Source: Marinomonas flavescens
GTDB taxonomy: Bacteria; Pseudomonadota; Gammaproteobacteria; Pseudomonadales; Marinomonadaceae
Direction: 5' to 3'
Length of the DNA: 64,000 nt
Assembly: GCF_004352835.1 (NCBI RefSeq)
Contig: NZ_SJSB01000007.1
Span: 1 to 64,000, forward strand
Under the pieces are notes generated by a model, which ran no database searches, had not been told where the DNA came from, and was given only the letters and a program-made list of their open reading frames with translations. The position numbers and the translations under genes were made by a program. Every line of letters begins with the position of its first letter. Positions within the stretch are counted from its first letter, which is position 1. Below are positions 26,090-38,629 of the stretch, one piece after another.

Positions 26090-27161
26090 GATATTTCTCT
26101 GCTGATTTGTCAATAAAATCTATCATTTCACGCAATATACTGGTCGCAAAACACCCTTTAGAAAGTGAGAACTCTACTATAAGTTGAGCTTTCTCATTTG
26201 GTATTTGAAGCAATTCCCAGGCCATATCCATTGGCATTAGTCGCGCCAAGCGACTCTCTCGAGACAAACCAAAATTAACCAAAGCCTCAACAAGCTCATT
26301 ACTTTGCGACAAACTATTTTTTATTGCTTGTTCTCGCTGCGGACCCGTTCCAGCCTCCCAACCCTCACAAACTAACGGTAACACTGGGTGTAACTTACCT
26401 CTCATCGCACCAAGATGCAGAGCCGCTGTCATGTCTTTCACTCGAAATTGGTTATCTTTACCCTGATGCTGAGCAATATCTGCGTCGCAAAGTCGAGCCC
26501 ACATTCCTGTTTCTACTTGATCACTCAAAGCTTCATTGAAGCACCAAGAACGAATCGCCGATAACCAAAAAGATTCCGTCTTTGAAAGCTTGTTACGACT
26601 TTGCCTTCCTTTTAGTACAAGGTTCTTGCCGTTATGCAAATTATTGCCGTTAATCCCAAAGCGCTGAGGACCGTAGTAGTTGGGCACGCCCCCCATTTTA
26701 ATCAACTCAAGGCGATCTTCTAGTTCACTTAAATCGCCTTCCAACTCCCTAATTCGCAATACAAAACGGTTTGCTACATGGCTACCGGTGCGCAGTTTTT
26801 TAGAGTGACGAGATTGTTGTATCACGCGAACACTTTCAGGCTCACGAAATGCTTCCTGAATAGTAGAAAAGTCAGGCGTTTGGTTAAGTACATGAAGGCA
26901 AAACCACTGTCTTGTACAAGCATGGCGATCTTTAACGCCACTATAAGTTACCTTGTTGGGTGCAACCCCTGCAATTTGAGCCAAACGCTTAGCAAGGAAA
27001 TCTGTATTAATTCCTTGTTTTTCAATAAAAACAAAACAAAACTCACCTTGTTCATCTGGCTCAAAACCCAAAACTTCTTCAACATAAAAGTCCTGTACTG
27101 TGGTTTTTAAGTCTCCAGTAATCGTTGGTTTTGACCAGGCATAGCGCCAATCGGTGTTCAT
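26067..27161 (-). CDS. truD: tRNA pseudouridine(13) synthase
   Basis: TruD (364 residues) makes pseudouridine at position 13 of some tRNAs. The catalytic Asp is in [28 protein letters not shown] is another family signature. It is slightly longer than E. coli TruD (349). It overlaps ispF upstream by 4 nt and surE downstream by 23 nt, so the whole stretch from ftsB to nlpD reads as a translation-coupled series. Confidence 0.95.
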   Translation of the reverse strand: MNTDWRYAWSKPTITGDLKTTVQDFYVEEVLGFEPDEQGEFCFVFIEKQGINTDFLAKRLAQIAGVAPNKVTYSGVKDRHACTRQWFCLHVLNQTPDFSTIQEAFREPESVRVIQQSRHSKKLRTGSHVANRFVLRIRELEGDLSELEDRLELIKMGGVPNYYGPQRFGINGNNLHNGKNLVLKGRQSRNKLSKTESFWLSAIRSWCFNEALSDQVETGMWARLCDADIAQHQGKDNQFRVKDMTAALHLGAMRGKLHPVLPLVCEGWEAGTGPQREQAIKNSLSQSNELVEALVNFGLSRESRLARLMPMDMAWELLQIPNEKAQLIVEFSLSKGCFATSILREMIDFIDKSAEKYHENIDRE

Positions 27162-27649
27162 TCGTTACTCACTTTATAAATTAGTGCTACCGCTTCAACA
27201 GCGATACCCTCTTTTCGCCCAGTAAAACCTAACTTTTCTGTTGTCGTTGCTTTTACATTAACCGCATCAATATCGATTGATAAATCTTCAGCGATATTTT
27301 GACGCATCGAATCGATATAAGGCCGCATTGTCGGTGCTTGAGCAATAATAGTGATATCCACATTGCCAACCAAAAAACCCAAAATTCGAATTTCTTGATA
27401 AGCTCGCTTAAGAAGTTCTCGGCTGTCAGCACCTGAGAAAGCCGCATCGGTATCAGGGAAATGTTTGCCTATATCACCTAATGCTGCGGCGCCTAATAGG
27501 GCATCAGTTAATGCATGTAAAGCGACATCGCCATCAGAATGGGCAATTAAACCTTGGGAGTAAGGGATCTTTTCACCACCTAAAACAATATGGTCACCTT
27601 CACCGAATTTATGTACATCAAAACCATGACCGATACGAAACGGCATCAT
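27158..27649 (-). CDS. ispF: 2-C-methyl-D-erythritol 2,4-cyclodiphosphate synthase
   Basis: IspF (163 residues) converts the CDP-methylerythritol phosphate intermediate to MEcPP in the non-mevalonate isoprenoid pathway. Metal ligands fall in [12 protein letters not shown] (Asp, His) and a further His lies in [32 protein letters not shown] is the C-terminal substrate motif. It lies between truD (4-nt overlap) and ispD (21-nt gap). The N-terminus has two candidate Met codons (MMPF), and either is possible. Confidence 0.97.
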   Translation of the reverse strand: MMPFRIGHGFDVHKFGEGDHIVLGGEKIPYSQGLIAHSDGDVALHALTDALLGAAALGDIGKHFPDTDAAFSGADSRELLKRAYQEIRILGFLVGNVDITIIAQAPTMRPYIDSMRQNIAEDLSIDIDAVNVKATTTEKLGFTGRKEGIAVEAVALIYKVSNE

Positions 27650-27670
27650 AAGAAGCCTCCCATTTTGTAA

Positions 27671-28363
27671 TTAATTAAGTTGTGAAAATAATGCTTCTGC
27701 GATTAATAAGTCTTCCGGTAAGGTGACTTTTATATTGCTACTTTCGCCGACAACAAGATCAGGGTGCCAACCTATAAATTCCATAGCAGAACACTCATCT
27801 GTGATCTCAACACCGTGCAAGTGAGCTTTTTTCAGCGCTTCAAGTAAATCATGTGCGGGGAATTTTTGTGGCGTTTGCGCCAGCCAAATATCCTTGCGGT
27901 CTAACGTATTCTGAACATTACCTGATGGAGACTGACGTTTAATCGTATCGCGTGCGGGAATCGCTAAAATAGCGCCATGCTTACTAACGTTCGCAATAAT
28001 ACGGTCTAATGCATCTTGCGTTAGAAGAGGCCGAGCGGCGTCATGAACTAACACTGACTGTTGATCTATTCCATGACATTCATTGAGAAAGGCCAACCCT
28101 AACTGAACGGTTTCGCTGCGCGTTTCACCCCCGATATAAGTAGAGACTTGGGGATGATTTATCCATTTTGATTCTTGCCAGTAAGCATCATTTAAGCCTA
28201 AACCAACAAGAATACCGGCAACCATAGGATGGTTTACAAAAATGGAAATAGTACGATCTAGAATAGACTGTCCAGCCAAAGGGAGGTATTGCTTAGGAAA
28301 GCCCGCCTTCATACGCTGGCCAACCCCTGCAGCAGGAATAATAATCCAATGTGGTTCTGTCAT
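27671..28363 (-). CDS. ispD: 2-C-methyl-D-erythritol 4-phosphate cytidylyltransferase
   Basis: IspD (230 residues) joins CTP to methylerythritol phosphate. The nucleotide-binding motif PAAGVGQRMKAGFPKQYL is at the start, and VLVHDAARPLL and the C-terminal TDECSAMEF are conserved. It overlaps ftsB by 4 nt upstream and is followed by ispF; this ftsB-ispD-ispF order is the usual one in gammaproteobacteria. Dxr, the enzyme of the step before it, is encoded at 52 kb in this same window. Confidence 0.97.
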   Translation of the reverse strand: MTEPHWIIIPAAGVGQRMKAGFPKQYLPLAGQSILDRTISIFVNHPMVAGILVGLGLNDAYWQESKWINHPQVSTYIGGETRSETVQLGLAFLNECHGIDQQSVLVHDAARPLLTQDALDRIIANVSKHGAILAIPARDTIKRQSPSGNVQNTLDRKDIWLAQTPQKFPAHDLLEALKKAHLHGVEITDECSAMEFIGWHPDLVVGESSNIKVTLPEDLLIAEALFSQLN

Positions 28364-28635
28364 TTTCCAACTATCCGATAAAATACTTCACCATCTTTAA
28401 TATATTGAAGCTCGGTTCGAATATGCTCTTCAACAGCCTCTTCACCCTGCCGGAGATCATCAACCTGAGCCCTTAATGCTTGATTACGGTGTTTAAGTCG
28501 AAGGTTCACACTTTCTTGATATTCAATCTGTTTAGCTAATTCCTCTTGGCGCTTTATCCCTTGATCACCATAATATAGATGATATCCCTGATAACAAATG
28601 ACACAAGCAAACAGAAAAAACATCGATCGCAGCAT
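28360..28635 (-). CDS. ftsB: cell division protein FtsB
   Basis: FtsB (91 residues; E. coli 103) is a small divisome protein with one N-terminal membrane helix (about 3-21) and a periplasmic coiled coil (about 28-72, with heptad-like EELAKQIEYQESVNLRLK). It forms the FtsQLB complex that controls septal peptidoglycan synthesis. It lies just after eno, as in E. coli, and overlaps ispD. The eno terminator sits between eno and ftsB, so ftsB probably needs its own promoter or readthrough. Confidence 0.92.
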   Translation of the reverse strand: MLRSMFFLFACVICYQGYHLYYGDQGIKRQEELAKQIEYQESVNLRLKHRNQALRAQVDDLRQGEEAVEEHIRTELQYIKDGEVFYRIVGK

Positions 28636-28694
28636 AACGCCCTCTATCTATTAACGACTCCCTATTATTAAAGGAAATCGACTAAAAAAGTATA

Positions 28695-28724
28695 AAAAAA
28701 GGGAGAACAATGTTCTCCCTTTTT
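28695..28724 (-). terminator. rho-independent terminator of eno
   Basis: GGGAGAA-5-TTCTCCC flanked by seven A and five T, 14 nt past the eno stop. Flanking runs on both sides suggest it works in both directions. Confidence 0.9.
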
Positions 28725-28737
28725 AGATCAGGGCAAA

Positions 28738-30066
<1,329 letters not shown>

Positions 30067-30091
30067 TTACAAACAATCTGTTTGCTAACCG

Positions 30092-31732
<1,641 letters not shown>

Positions 31733-31828
31733 TTAACCCGCCTTAAAAAATGAGAAAATTAGATTTGATGGTGCAGATAAATACACCTTCAGGACGGGAG
31801 AAAATAATAACATTGGAAGACGTTTCAC

Positions 31829-32080
31829 TCAATGTAAAACACCCTGTTTTGCATCAAAGTAAGTAAAAGGCCGCTCTAATAATTGAAAAGACATAGCAAA
31901 AAAAAGAATGTAGGGATCTCTTCTTACAGTCGATGTTTTATACAACACCAGTAACCTCGGGATAACGCTCTTCGTTTCTCGTCTAAAAAAGGTGCCAATC
32001 AAAGGTCTAATAATCATTTCATCCAATAGAGACGCATACCCTCTACTTAAAACGACTGGAAAAATTGATTCTGTGTGCAA
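31829..32080 (-). other. doubtful reading frame in a 525-nt intergenic region
   Basis: An open frame of 83 codons begins at a TTG and ends at a stop, in the gap between pyrG and the kinase gene. It contains an internal stretch (VLYKTSTVRRDPYILFF) that reminds me of small predicted proteins scattered through some marine gammaproteobacterial genomes. I cannot check that. No good ribosome site precedes it, and codon use looks biased toward A/T. It may be a dispersed repeat or a relic rather than a gene. The rest of the gap (31727-31828 and 32081-32190) shows nothing I recognise. Confidence 0.2.
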
Positions 32081-32190
32081 TCAAATAAGAGATGGCTAAC
32101 TGCTTGAGCTATGACAATGTCATTTTCTTGCTTTCTTGTTAAAAATTACCTACGCAATGAAGACGAACATAAAACGTCGTTCAGTCTACA

Positions 32191-32220
32191 CTTAAGGTAG
32201 CGATATACAGCGACCTTAAG
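32191..32220. promoter_or_regulatory. inverted repeat upstream of the kinase gene
   Basis: CTTAAGGT and ACCTTAAG, a perfect 8-bp inverted repeat with 14 nt between, end 31 nt before the kinase ATG. It is a plausible operator for that gene. The binding protein is unknown. Confidence 0.4.
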
Positions 32221-32251
32221 AAAGAGCAATGATATTTTATAGGAGCACAAC

Positions 32252-32932
32252 ATGATCCCAGATAAACTACATAACTTATATGCGTACTCTAGCGATGTAG
32301 AGCAAGCAATAAAAAAAATGGAAAGCATGTTAGTTAAACCTAATCGCTCAATAATTGGTTTAAGTGGCGGACCAGGATCAGGAAAAAGCACTCTTGCTAG
32401 ATACCTCTACACAAGAATGAAAGAACTATATCCCAACCAAGTAGCTTGCCTTTCCATGGATGGCTTTCACCTAACCAAACAAGCCCTTGCGGAACTACCT
32501 AATGCAGAGGAGGCTTTTTCAAGGCGTGGTGCACCATGGACGTTTGATACCGAGAGGTTCATTCAAAAAACAAGAAGCTTAAAAGACATCTATCTTCAAC
32601 AAGACGTACTTTGGCCAAGCTTTGATCATCGTTTAGGTGACCCAATTGAGAATGATATTATCATCTCGAAAGACACTAAAATAATACTAATTGAAGGGCT
32701 TTATCTTCTTCACAAAGACGATGGCTGGCAAGAATCTGCCGGTTTGATGGATCAACATTGGTTTCTTGATACGCCATTAGAGCTTGCTTTCGAACGACTT
32801 GCTCAAAGACATATGCAGGCATTTGGCTGCACTCGAGATCAAGCCATGAGCAGAATCCAAAACAGCGACTGCATCAACGCCAAAACTGTTTTTGCCTGCA
32901 AATCTAACGCTGATTGGCATTTGACTATATAA
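32252..32932 (+). CDS. P-loop kinase (YggC/FrcK-like, uridine or pantothenate kinase-like)
   Basis: This 226-residue protein has a Walker A motif GGPGSGKSTLARYL (about 39-52) and the DGFHL block shared by phosphoribulokinase, uridine kinase and pantothenate kinase-like enzymes. The next blocks, RRGAPWTFD, WPSFDHRLGDP and LIEGLYLL, match YggC/FrcK-type proteins of about the same length. The substrate is not known for most of this family; a sugar or nucleoside is likely. It stands alone, on the plus strand between two minus-strand groups, with AGGAG before the ATG. Confidence 0.8.
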   Translation: MIPDKLHNLYAYSSDVEQAIKKMESMLVKPNRSIIGLSGGPGSGKSTLARYLYTRMKELYPNQVACLSMDGFHLTKQALAELPNAEEAFSRRGAPWTFDTERFIQKTRSLKDIYLQQDVLWPSFDHRLGDPIENDIIISKDTKIILIEGLYLLHKDDGWQESAGLMDQHWFLDTPLELAFERLAQRHMQAFGCTRDQAMSRIQNSDCINAKTVFACKSNADWHLTI

Positions 32933-32966
32933 CCAATGAATTTAGGGAAGAGAATTAAAGCAGACA

Positions 32967-32985
32967 AGCCAAAATCAGTTTGGCT
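32967..32985. terminator. hairpin at the convergent kinase / efflux gene ends
   Basis: AGCCAAA-5-TTTGGCT covers the stop of the FUSC-type gene. No T run follows on either strand, so termination here is only possible, not shown. Confidence 0.3.
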
Positions 32986-35020
32986 CTTCTGCCATTACTT
33001 CCGCACTTCGCTGTAAAGACAAGTTCACTCTTTGAAACATCCCCTGAATCATATCAGTTTGAGAGGTTTTACCTACTTTTCTAATCAGTTCATGATTCAA
33101 TATTACACAGGCATTGTTAAAGCCTTCATCAAATTGACCTTTTGTTGCCATCATAAAAGCCTTTGCTAGTGCGCTTTGCCACTCGTCAACAGCCCTTAAA
33201 TCAGCCCCCACAATGCTTTCACAAAGTGAATGCAAGCGAATAGAAACATGCCCCAAATTTAGCCCAGTCAAACCTAAATCGGTTACTACTCGAGTCTTTG
33301 AGCGCTGATCGTAATTAATCAAACGCAGTAAGCGGTCTTCCATTCTTCGGTTAAACCAAGCTTCTGCGTTCTCTCTATTTTTAAGTCCAGCTAAGTCTTC
33401 TGTTGTCGCTTTAAAAAGGCGACGAATCAGCAACTGATTACTCGGCCCTTCTATAAGCTGAAACAACCAATACAAAATAATCACACCAACAAAAATCGCC
33501 ATGGCTGCACTTAATGTGTAATCCACAGAAAAAGCCAGAGACATATCCATGCTAGGCCGAACTAGAATCGTAAAGGGAATACAAAAACCTAATCCGTAAG
33601 GAAGTGTTTCTCGTTTTGATAAGGCTAGCAAACCTATAAAATAAGGACCCGCAAGCACCAATAACAATAACACTAGCTGTCCCGAACTTTGTGCTAGCAA
33701 ATTAAGTGCGTAAAAAATAGCCACAGGAACAGCAACCAACACACCAATTAGCATACGACGCAGTACAACGCTCAAAATCATCAGAGGCAAACGAGCCAGC
33801 ATAATTGAAAAGATAACAGGTAAAATCATAATCATTAAAGCGGCAGGTGAACCAGTATTAAGCCATAAAAAGGCCCCTATTAAAAAATACAAACTGGTTC
33901 TAAGGCCCGTTACCAAACCCACAAGCGGATCACGATGTGAGTGCATACTCGGTGCTTTTAACAAAGTACTATCACGCTCTTCAAGCGCACGAAATGCGCG
34001 CAACAGAATCGCCAAATCCGCCGTTAACTCTAAGCCTGTTTTTAGCATTCTTATTTCGAAGGGATGATTGCTACCTTCAGGTGGTCGCACCTCTGAAATA
34101 TTTTTTCTCAGAATCCTTACTTGCTCATAGCTGTCATTAAAATCATCTGCTTCTGCAATTTTCGAAAAAGCCTTTCTGAATTGATCTAAAAGCTCCGTAA
34201 TCGCAGGCGTCATCATTTCTGTATGACGCCGTTGCAGACGACCAAAAATCTGAATCACAGCCAAAAGAGACAATACTTTATGACATATTTGATTGGCAGC
34301 ACGAGATCGCCCAGGCCCTTCTGGCCCTTCGTATGCCACTGCACTTGAGTCATCGCTAACCAAACTGAGTGTTTGCATAATAGCATCTATGTGCTGATGA
34401 CGATTTTCATGAGAGCCTGATGGGTCTAATTCGGCAACAAGGTAATTCAACGTTTGATTGATAACTGAGCGAGATTGAATTTGTAGTCCATCTTTAACCT
34501 TCACTGGCCAAAAAAGATGGCTGACAATACCGGCACAAATGGCGCCAATAATCATTTCACTTACCCTAGCTTGCGCCACTGCAAACACGGCTTGGCTGTC
34601 TGCCGTCGAAGGGGATACCATGACAAGTAAAACAATAATTTCAGCGGTCACACCCGCCATAGCAAAGCCATAGATAAAGTTTGTTTGTCTCACCATCGCT
34701 GACAAAGCAGAATTTAAACCAAGCCACAAAGTCACAATACCAACGGCCAAATAAGGGTAATAGATAAATTGACTTAATATCAAAATACCCACTAAACCAC
34801 CCACGAGCGTACCAGTAATTTGAAAAATAGCTTTTTCAATAACCAAACCGCTTTCAGGGCGCATTTGTAAAAATACAGCAGAAATCAACGCCCAATAAGG
34901 CCGATCAAGGTTTAAGAACATAGATAAGGTTAATGCCATGGACATAGCAATAACGCCTTTTAGCGCAAAAATGACAGAGCGCCGTTCAGGCATAAGCAGG
35001 GTTTGAAAAACAATACCCAC
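32975..35020 (-). CDS. AaeB/FUSC-type inner-membrane efflux protein
   Basis: This 681-residue protein has two groups of membrane helices (about 15-175 and 365-515) separated and followed by soluble regions, the pattern of FUSC/AaeB aromatic acid exporters (E. coli AaeB 655). The start RRSVIFALKGVIAMSMALTLSMFLNLDRPYWALISAVFL includes the conserved DRPYWA. With the preceding HlyD-like and DUF1656 genes it makes an aaeX-aaeA-aaeB-like operon. Hydroxylated aromatic acids are the substrates in E. coli; here the substrate is inferred. No outer-membrane factor is next to it. Confidence 0.85.
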   Translation of the reverse strand: MGIVFQTLLMPERRSVIFALKGVIAMSMALTLSMFLNLDRPYWALISAVFLQMRPESGLVIEKAIFQITGTLVGGLVGILILSQFIYYPYLAVGIVTLWLGLNSALSAMVRQTNFIYGFAMAGVTAEIIVLLVMVSPSTADSQAVFAVAQARVSEMIIGAICAGIVSHLFWPVKVKDGLQIQSRSVINQTLNYLVAELDPSGSHENRHQHIDAIMQTLSLVSDDSSAVAYEGPEGPGRSRAANQICHKVLSLLAVIQIFGRLQRRHTEMMTPAITELLDQFRKAFSKIAEADDFNDSYEQVRILRKNISEVRPPEGSNHPFEIRMLKTGLELTADLAILLRAFRALEERDSTLLKAPSMHSHRDPLVGLVTGLRTSLYFLIGAFLWLNTGSPAALMIMILPVIFSIMLARLPLMILSVVLRRMLIGVLVAVPVAIFYALNLLAQSSGQLVLLLLVLAGPYFIGLLALSKRETLPYGLGFCIPFTILVRPSMDMSLAFSVDYTLSAAMAIFVGVIILYWLFQLIEGPSNQLLIRRLFKATTEDLAGLKNRENAEAWFNRRMEDRLLRLINYDQRSKTRVVTDLGLTGLNLGHVSIRLHSLCESIVGADLRAVDEWQSALAKAFMMATKGQFDEGFNNACVILNHELIRKVGKTSQTDMIQGMFQRVNLSLQRSAEVMAEEPN

Positions 35021-35029
35021 GCCTCTCTC

Positions 35030-35890
35030 CTATCGTTCAGTAAGATGAATAGAAGCGGTCATACCGGCGCTAAGTCGAACACCACTAGGGAGTGGATCGA
35101 GTTTTATATCAACTGGAATGCGTTGTGCCAAACGAACCCAGTTAAAGGTCTGTTGAACTTGAGGAAGCAACTGATTATTACTTTGCGTATTGGTATTAGC
35201 AATGGCGCGCCCAATACTCACCACATGCCCTGTAATGGCCTTACCACCACTCATTAGAGTGATCTTCGCTTTCTGCCCAAGGTGAATCAAGGGTATTTTG
35301 GTTTCTTCGAAATACCCTGTCACATAAAATGAGTCCGCTTTCACTATCGCCAACACGGAAGAACCTCGGCTAACATAATTGCCTTGGCGTAAATTCAAAT
35401 TAATAATATCGCCCGCCTCTGGCGCATAGACTTCAGTTCTCTGTAAATTGATTTTGGCTGTCTCAAGTTCAGCTTGAGCCAACTTATAATTTGCCTCTGC
35501 AACTTTGGTATTGATTCGAGCGGTTTCTAAGTCTTCTTGGCTAATGGCGTTATTCTCGGTTAATTGTCGACGTCGTTCGTATTTATGCTTTGCAAGCTCC
35601 CACATATACTTTTCATTCTCAGCGCTGGCCTCACTTTCAGCTAAAGCAGCTTGATAACGCTTTTGATCGACTCTAAATAGCAACTGACCTTTTTTGACCG
35701 GTTGATCATTATTAACATTAAGCTCCGTTGCCCAACCAGATACATCTGGCGCAATGGTAATAACATCAGCACGAACACGTCCATCTTGAGTCCATGGCGA
35801 ATTCATATAATCATTCCACACCCAAGTCCCTGCCAATACAGCCGCAAGCACAAACAACAAAGTCACAAGAATACGTAAAAACTTCACCAT
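35030..35890 (-). CDS. HlyD-family periplasmic adaptor (AaeA-like)
   Basis: The 286-residue protein has one N-terminal membrane anchor (about 5-28), then a lipoyl/barrel-sandwich hybrid (WATELNVNNDQPVKKGQLLFRVD), a helical hairpin (about 75-140) and a beta-barrel region. This is the membrane fusion protein of the efflux operon. The ATG at 35890 gives MVKFLRILVTLLFV. A longer in-frame start would overlap the upstream DUF1656 gene. It ends 9 nt before the FUSC gene, so the three genes are co-transcribed. Confidence 0.85.
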   Translation of the reverse strand: MVKFLRILVTLLFVLAAVLAGTWVWNDYMNSPWTQDGRVRADVITIAPDVSGWATELNVNNDQPVKKGQLLFRVDQKRYQAALAESEASAENEKYMWELAKHKYERRRQLTENNAISQEDLETARINTKVAEANYKLAQAELETAKINLQRTEVYAPEAGDIINLNLRQGNYVSRGSSVLAIVKADSFYVTGYFEETKIPLIHLGQKAKITLMSGGKAITGHVVSIGRAIANTNTQSNNQLLPQVQQTFNWVRLAQRIPVDIKLDPLPSGVRLSAGMTASIHLTER

Positions 35891-35895
35891 AAGAT

Positions 35896-36099
35896 TTATC
35901 TTCCACCAAATAAATAGACAGTTGCTGCTAGATAACAAAAAAATAATGACACTTCAAACCATGCCACTTTCCATATTCGCTCACGCAAATGAAGCTTATG
36001 CAAAACAAAACGAGTACCCGCCACCATCAAAAAGGCGATTGGAAACAAAATAACAAGCGGGCTAAACTCTAACCCACCAAAAGAGACGGCTTGAAGCAT
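35896..36099 (-). CDS. DUF1656 (AaeX-like) small membrane protein
   Basis: This 67-residue protein has two hydrophobic helices and the DUF1656 opening (AVSFGGLEFSPLVILFPIAFL). In E. coli it is AaeX, the first gene of the aaeXAB efflux operon; its molecular role is unknown. It lies directly upstream of the HlyD-like adaptor gene, so the operon order matches E. coli. The regulator AaeR is not adjacent. Confidence 0.85.
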   Translation of the reverse strand: MLQAVSFGGLEFSPLVILFPIAFLMVAGTRFVLHKLHLRERIWKVAWFEVSLFFCYLAATVYLFGGR

Positions 36100-36225
36100 A
36101 ATAATTCTAGTCTTATGTTGCCTAATGGGATTGTGCGATAAAACGTGATATCAATATTAGAGCGTTAATGACCATTAAACCAAATGATTGTGCAGCTAAG
36201 TGCTAAACAAAAAAGAGAAATTAAT

Positions 36226-36246
36226 ACAACACCAAGTTGGCGTTGT
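36226..36246 (-). terminator. hairpin after the 2-hydroxyacid dehydrogenase gene
   Basis: Arms ACAACGCCAA and TTGGTGTTGT (one mismatch) with almost no loop form a short hairpin at the stop. The T run after it is weak, so it is a possible terminator only. Confidence 0.35.
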
Positions 36247-37182
36247 TTACCCAGCGAATGCGATCAAGTTCTCAAAAGCAACTCGACAGTAAAGCTCATA
36301 ACTATTTTTCTCAACATAGCCGATATGAGGTGTTGCCAAAACATTAGGTAATAAAAGCAAAGGGTCTGACTCAGTAACAATTGGCTCTTGCTCAAAAACA
36401 TCAATTGCAGCAAAACCAGGATGCCCAGAGCGCAAAGCACTTACCAGAGCATTCTGCTCCACCAGCTCTGCCCGACTAATATTAACCAGCAGAGCATCAC
36501 TTTTCATTCTGCTAAGGTCTTCTCGTGTAACAGCCCCTTTGGTACTGTCATTTAGTCTTAAATGCAAAGATAGAACATCACTCTGTGAGAAAAATACTGC
36601 CTTAGATTCTGCCGCCATATAGCCCGCTTCTAACGCTTTTTGACGAGATGAGACGCTACCCCACACTAAAACCTTCATCCCAAAAGCGGTTGCGTATTTA
36701 GCCACTCGCTGGCCTATCTTACCAAAGCCCCAAACACCGAAGACCAATCCATCCAATGTACGCCCTAATCCTAGCGAATCGGATGATTGCCATTGGCCCG
36801 ATTTCAGATGGCTGGCATAAGGAACAATATGACGAGAAGCTGCCATAATTAATGCCCAGCAAAGCTCAGAAGGCGCCACTGGGGAGCCAATGCCTTCAAG
36901 CACAGTAACACCATGACGCTGACAAGCTTTGGCATCAAGGTGATTGCTTATCTTTCCCGTTTGGCTAATCACTTTCAATTGTGGCAAGGCGCTTAGAAAC
37001 GCTTCATCTACTGTCGTTCTTTCACGAATAAGAACCACAGCATCCATATTCTGTAATGCATTACACTTTTCTTCTGGCGTTAATATGTCACTAATAATCG
37101 TGACGTCATGTGCCTTCAATAAAGACATGCACTCAAGATTTTTTATGACATTTTGATAATCATCTAATATCGCAATTTTCAT
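36247..37182 (-). CDS. D-2-hydroxyacid dehydrogenase family protein
   Basis: The protein (311 residues) has the NAD-binding Rossmann motif VWGFGKIGQRVAKYATAFGM (about 147-166) and the late-domain NISRAELVEQNALVSAL, typical of the D-isomer specific 2-hydroxyacid dehydrogenases (SerA, LdhA, GyaR relatives). The catalytic His lies in TPHIGYVE. The substrate cannot be told. I choose the ATG at 37182, 22 nt after tilS, rather than an upstream in-frame start that would overlap tilS. It could be co-transcribed with tilS. Confidence 0.88.
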   Translation of the reverse strand: MKIAILDDYQNVIKNLECMSLLKAHDVTIISDILTPEEKCNALQNMDAVVLIRERTTVDEAFLSALPQLKVISQTGKISNHLDAKACQRHGVTVLEGIGSPVAPSELCWALIMAASRHIVPYASHLKSGQWQSSDSLGLGRTLDGLVFGVWGFGKIGQRVAKYATAFGMKVLVWGSVSSRQKALEAGYMAAESKAVFFSQSDVLSLHLRLNDSTKGAVTREDLSRMKSDALLVNISRAELVEQNALVSALRSGHPGFAAIDVFEQEPIVTESDPLLLLPNVLATPHIGYVEKNSYELYCRVAFENLIAFAG

Positions 37183-37204
37183 ATTTATCTCACCGCTAGA
37201 CTTA

Positions 37205-38512
37205 TTAATCACATAAGGGGAAAGGCAATGTTTCATTTAAAAACCAGCTAAATTTGATGCTTTGATAGTTAGGATGGCGCCATAATGAGCCTATCGCAAC
37301 TAATTCGTCCTCCAAATAAAGATACGGTAAATGCTCTCGCCACCAGCTAGGTACTTTCTGGTCATTGAACCACTTCTTCAGCTTACGAGTGTGTCCATTT
37401 TGCATCAAAATAGACACACCTTGAGGCCGCTCTCGCAAAGAGAAATGGCCGTCACTTTCAACCAACACCTGATCAAAATCACGCTCAAAAATTTGCCCTA
37501 AAGCTAGTAACCCCAATGTCACTTCTTTATCTTTTGGCAGCACATAAATAGCGCCTTGATGGCGCATAATACGTCCAGAAGAAAATTTAAATTCAGGTTG
37601 CTTATCTAGGTCACTAAACACCATGAAATCCAAACTTTCCAATTGAGCATGGGATAACGAGACACCTCTTTCTTGTAAGAAATGGCGGAGCCAGAACAAG
37701 CGTTTATCCGAGGAAAGAGTACGAAAATTCGACAAAATTAAGCCACCGGCTGGACTACACCAATCCAATAATTGCTTAGCCGCAAAATCAGCTAGCATAG
37801 AGTAATCTGTGGCAAGACGTTGCGCCGTAGAAGCAATACTATGTTCCATCTGAGGGAACCGCGTTTCCAACGTAGGTATTATCCGATGACGCAAAAAGTT
37901 TCGAGTGAACTTTTCATTTCCATTAGACTCATCTTCTATCCAATGAAGTCCATGCTTTTTTGCATACGCGGTAATAGCATCTTTGGATGTATCTAACAAA
38001 GGGCGGATAAGTAGAGCCGACCCTAAATCACGCTCTTGAGGAATACCCGCCAATCCTTTTCCGCCAGTGCCCCGTAATAAACGAAATAAAACCGTTTCGG
38101 CTTGATCACCAGAATGATGAGCCATAAGCAAAACATCTTGCGGAGCTAATACCTCTTCAAAAGCACGATAGCGAGCCTTGCGCGCCGCATCTTCAATCGA
38201 GGCTTGAGATGCTAATAAGACTCTGCGAGCGACAAAGCGAACACCTAAATCCTGACAAACAGAGTCACAATGGGTTAGCCAATCGTCTGCATTCATGCTC
38301 AATCCATGATGAACATGAATGGCTGCCAATCTACTTTTTTGTTCAGGAGATAAAACACGCGTCAAGGCGTGGAGTAAAACATGAGAGTCAACCCCTCCGC
38401 TAAAACCAATCCAAACGACACCAGCACGACTAAACAGTCGTTCAATCCACTCTGGATTAAAGCTCAGCGAGTTACTGGATACTAAAGGAGATACAGAAAA
38501 ATAAAGGCTCAT
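37205..38512 (-). CDS. tilS: tRNA(Ile)-lysidine synthetase
   Basis: TilS (435 residues; E. coli 432) changes the CAU anticodon of a minor tRNA-Ile to lysidine-AU so that it reads AUA. The PP-loop SGGVDS is at residues 38-43. The N-type ATP pyrophosphatase core is followed by the C-terminal tRNA-binding domain (KLKKWFNDQKVPSWWREHLP near the end). It is downstream of accA, a common gammaproteobacterial order, but a terminator lies between them. Confidence 0.95.
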   Translation of the reverse strand: MSLYFSVSPLVSSNSLSFNPEWIERLFSRAGVVWIGFSGGVDSHVLLHALTRVLSPEQKSRLAAIHVHHGLSMNADDWLTHCDSVCQDLGVRFVARRVLLASQASIEDAARKARYRAFEEVLAPQDVLLMAHHSGDQAETVLFRLLRGTGGKGLAGIPQERDLGSALLIRPLLDTSKDAITAYAKKHGLHWIEDESNGNEKFTRNFLRHRIIPTLETRFPQMEHSIASTAQRLATDYSMLADFAAKQLLDWCSPAGGLILSNFRTLSSDKRLFWLRHFLQERGVSLSHAQLESLDFMVFSDLDKQPEFKFSSGRIMRHQGAIYVLPKDKEVTLGLLALGQIFERDFDQVLVESDGHFSLRERPQGVSILMQNGHTRKLKKWFNDQKVPSWWREHLPYLYLEDELVAIGSLWRHPNYQSIKFSWFLNETLPFPLCD

Positions 38513-38583
38513 GATTAAAGTTAAAAGCTACTCTCGTCAATATATAAGCTAATAATATACAGCACTAACTCTCTCTATAAACG

Positions 38584-38612
38584 AAAAAAGCCCCCTAATA
38601 TTAGGAGGCTTT
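38584..38612 (-). terminator. rho-independent terminator of accA
   Basis: On the minus strand AAAGCCTCCTAA pairs with TTAGGGGGCTTT (one mismatch) and a run of six T follows; it starts 18 nt past the accA stop. Confidence 0.88.
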
Positions 38613-38629
38613 CAGAAACGCTAGTGAAA

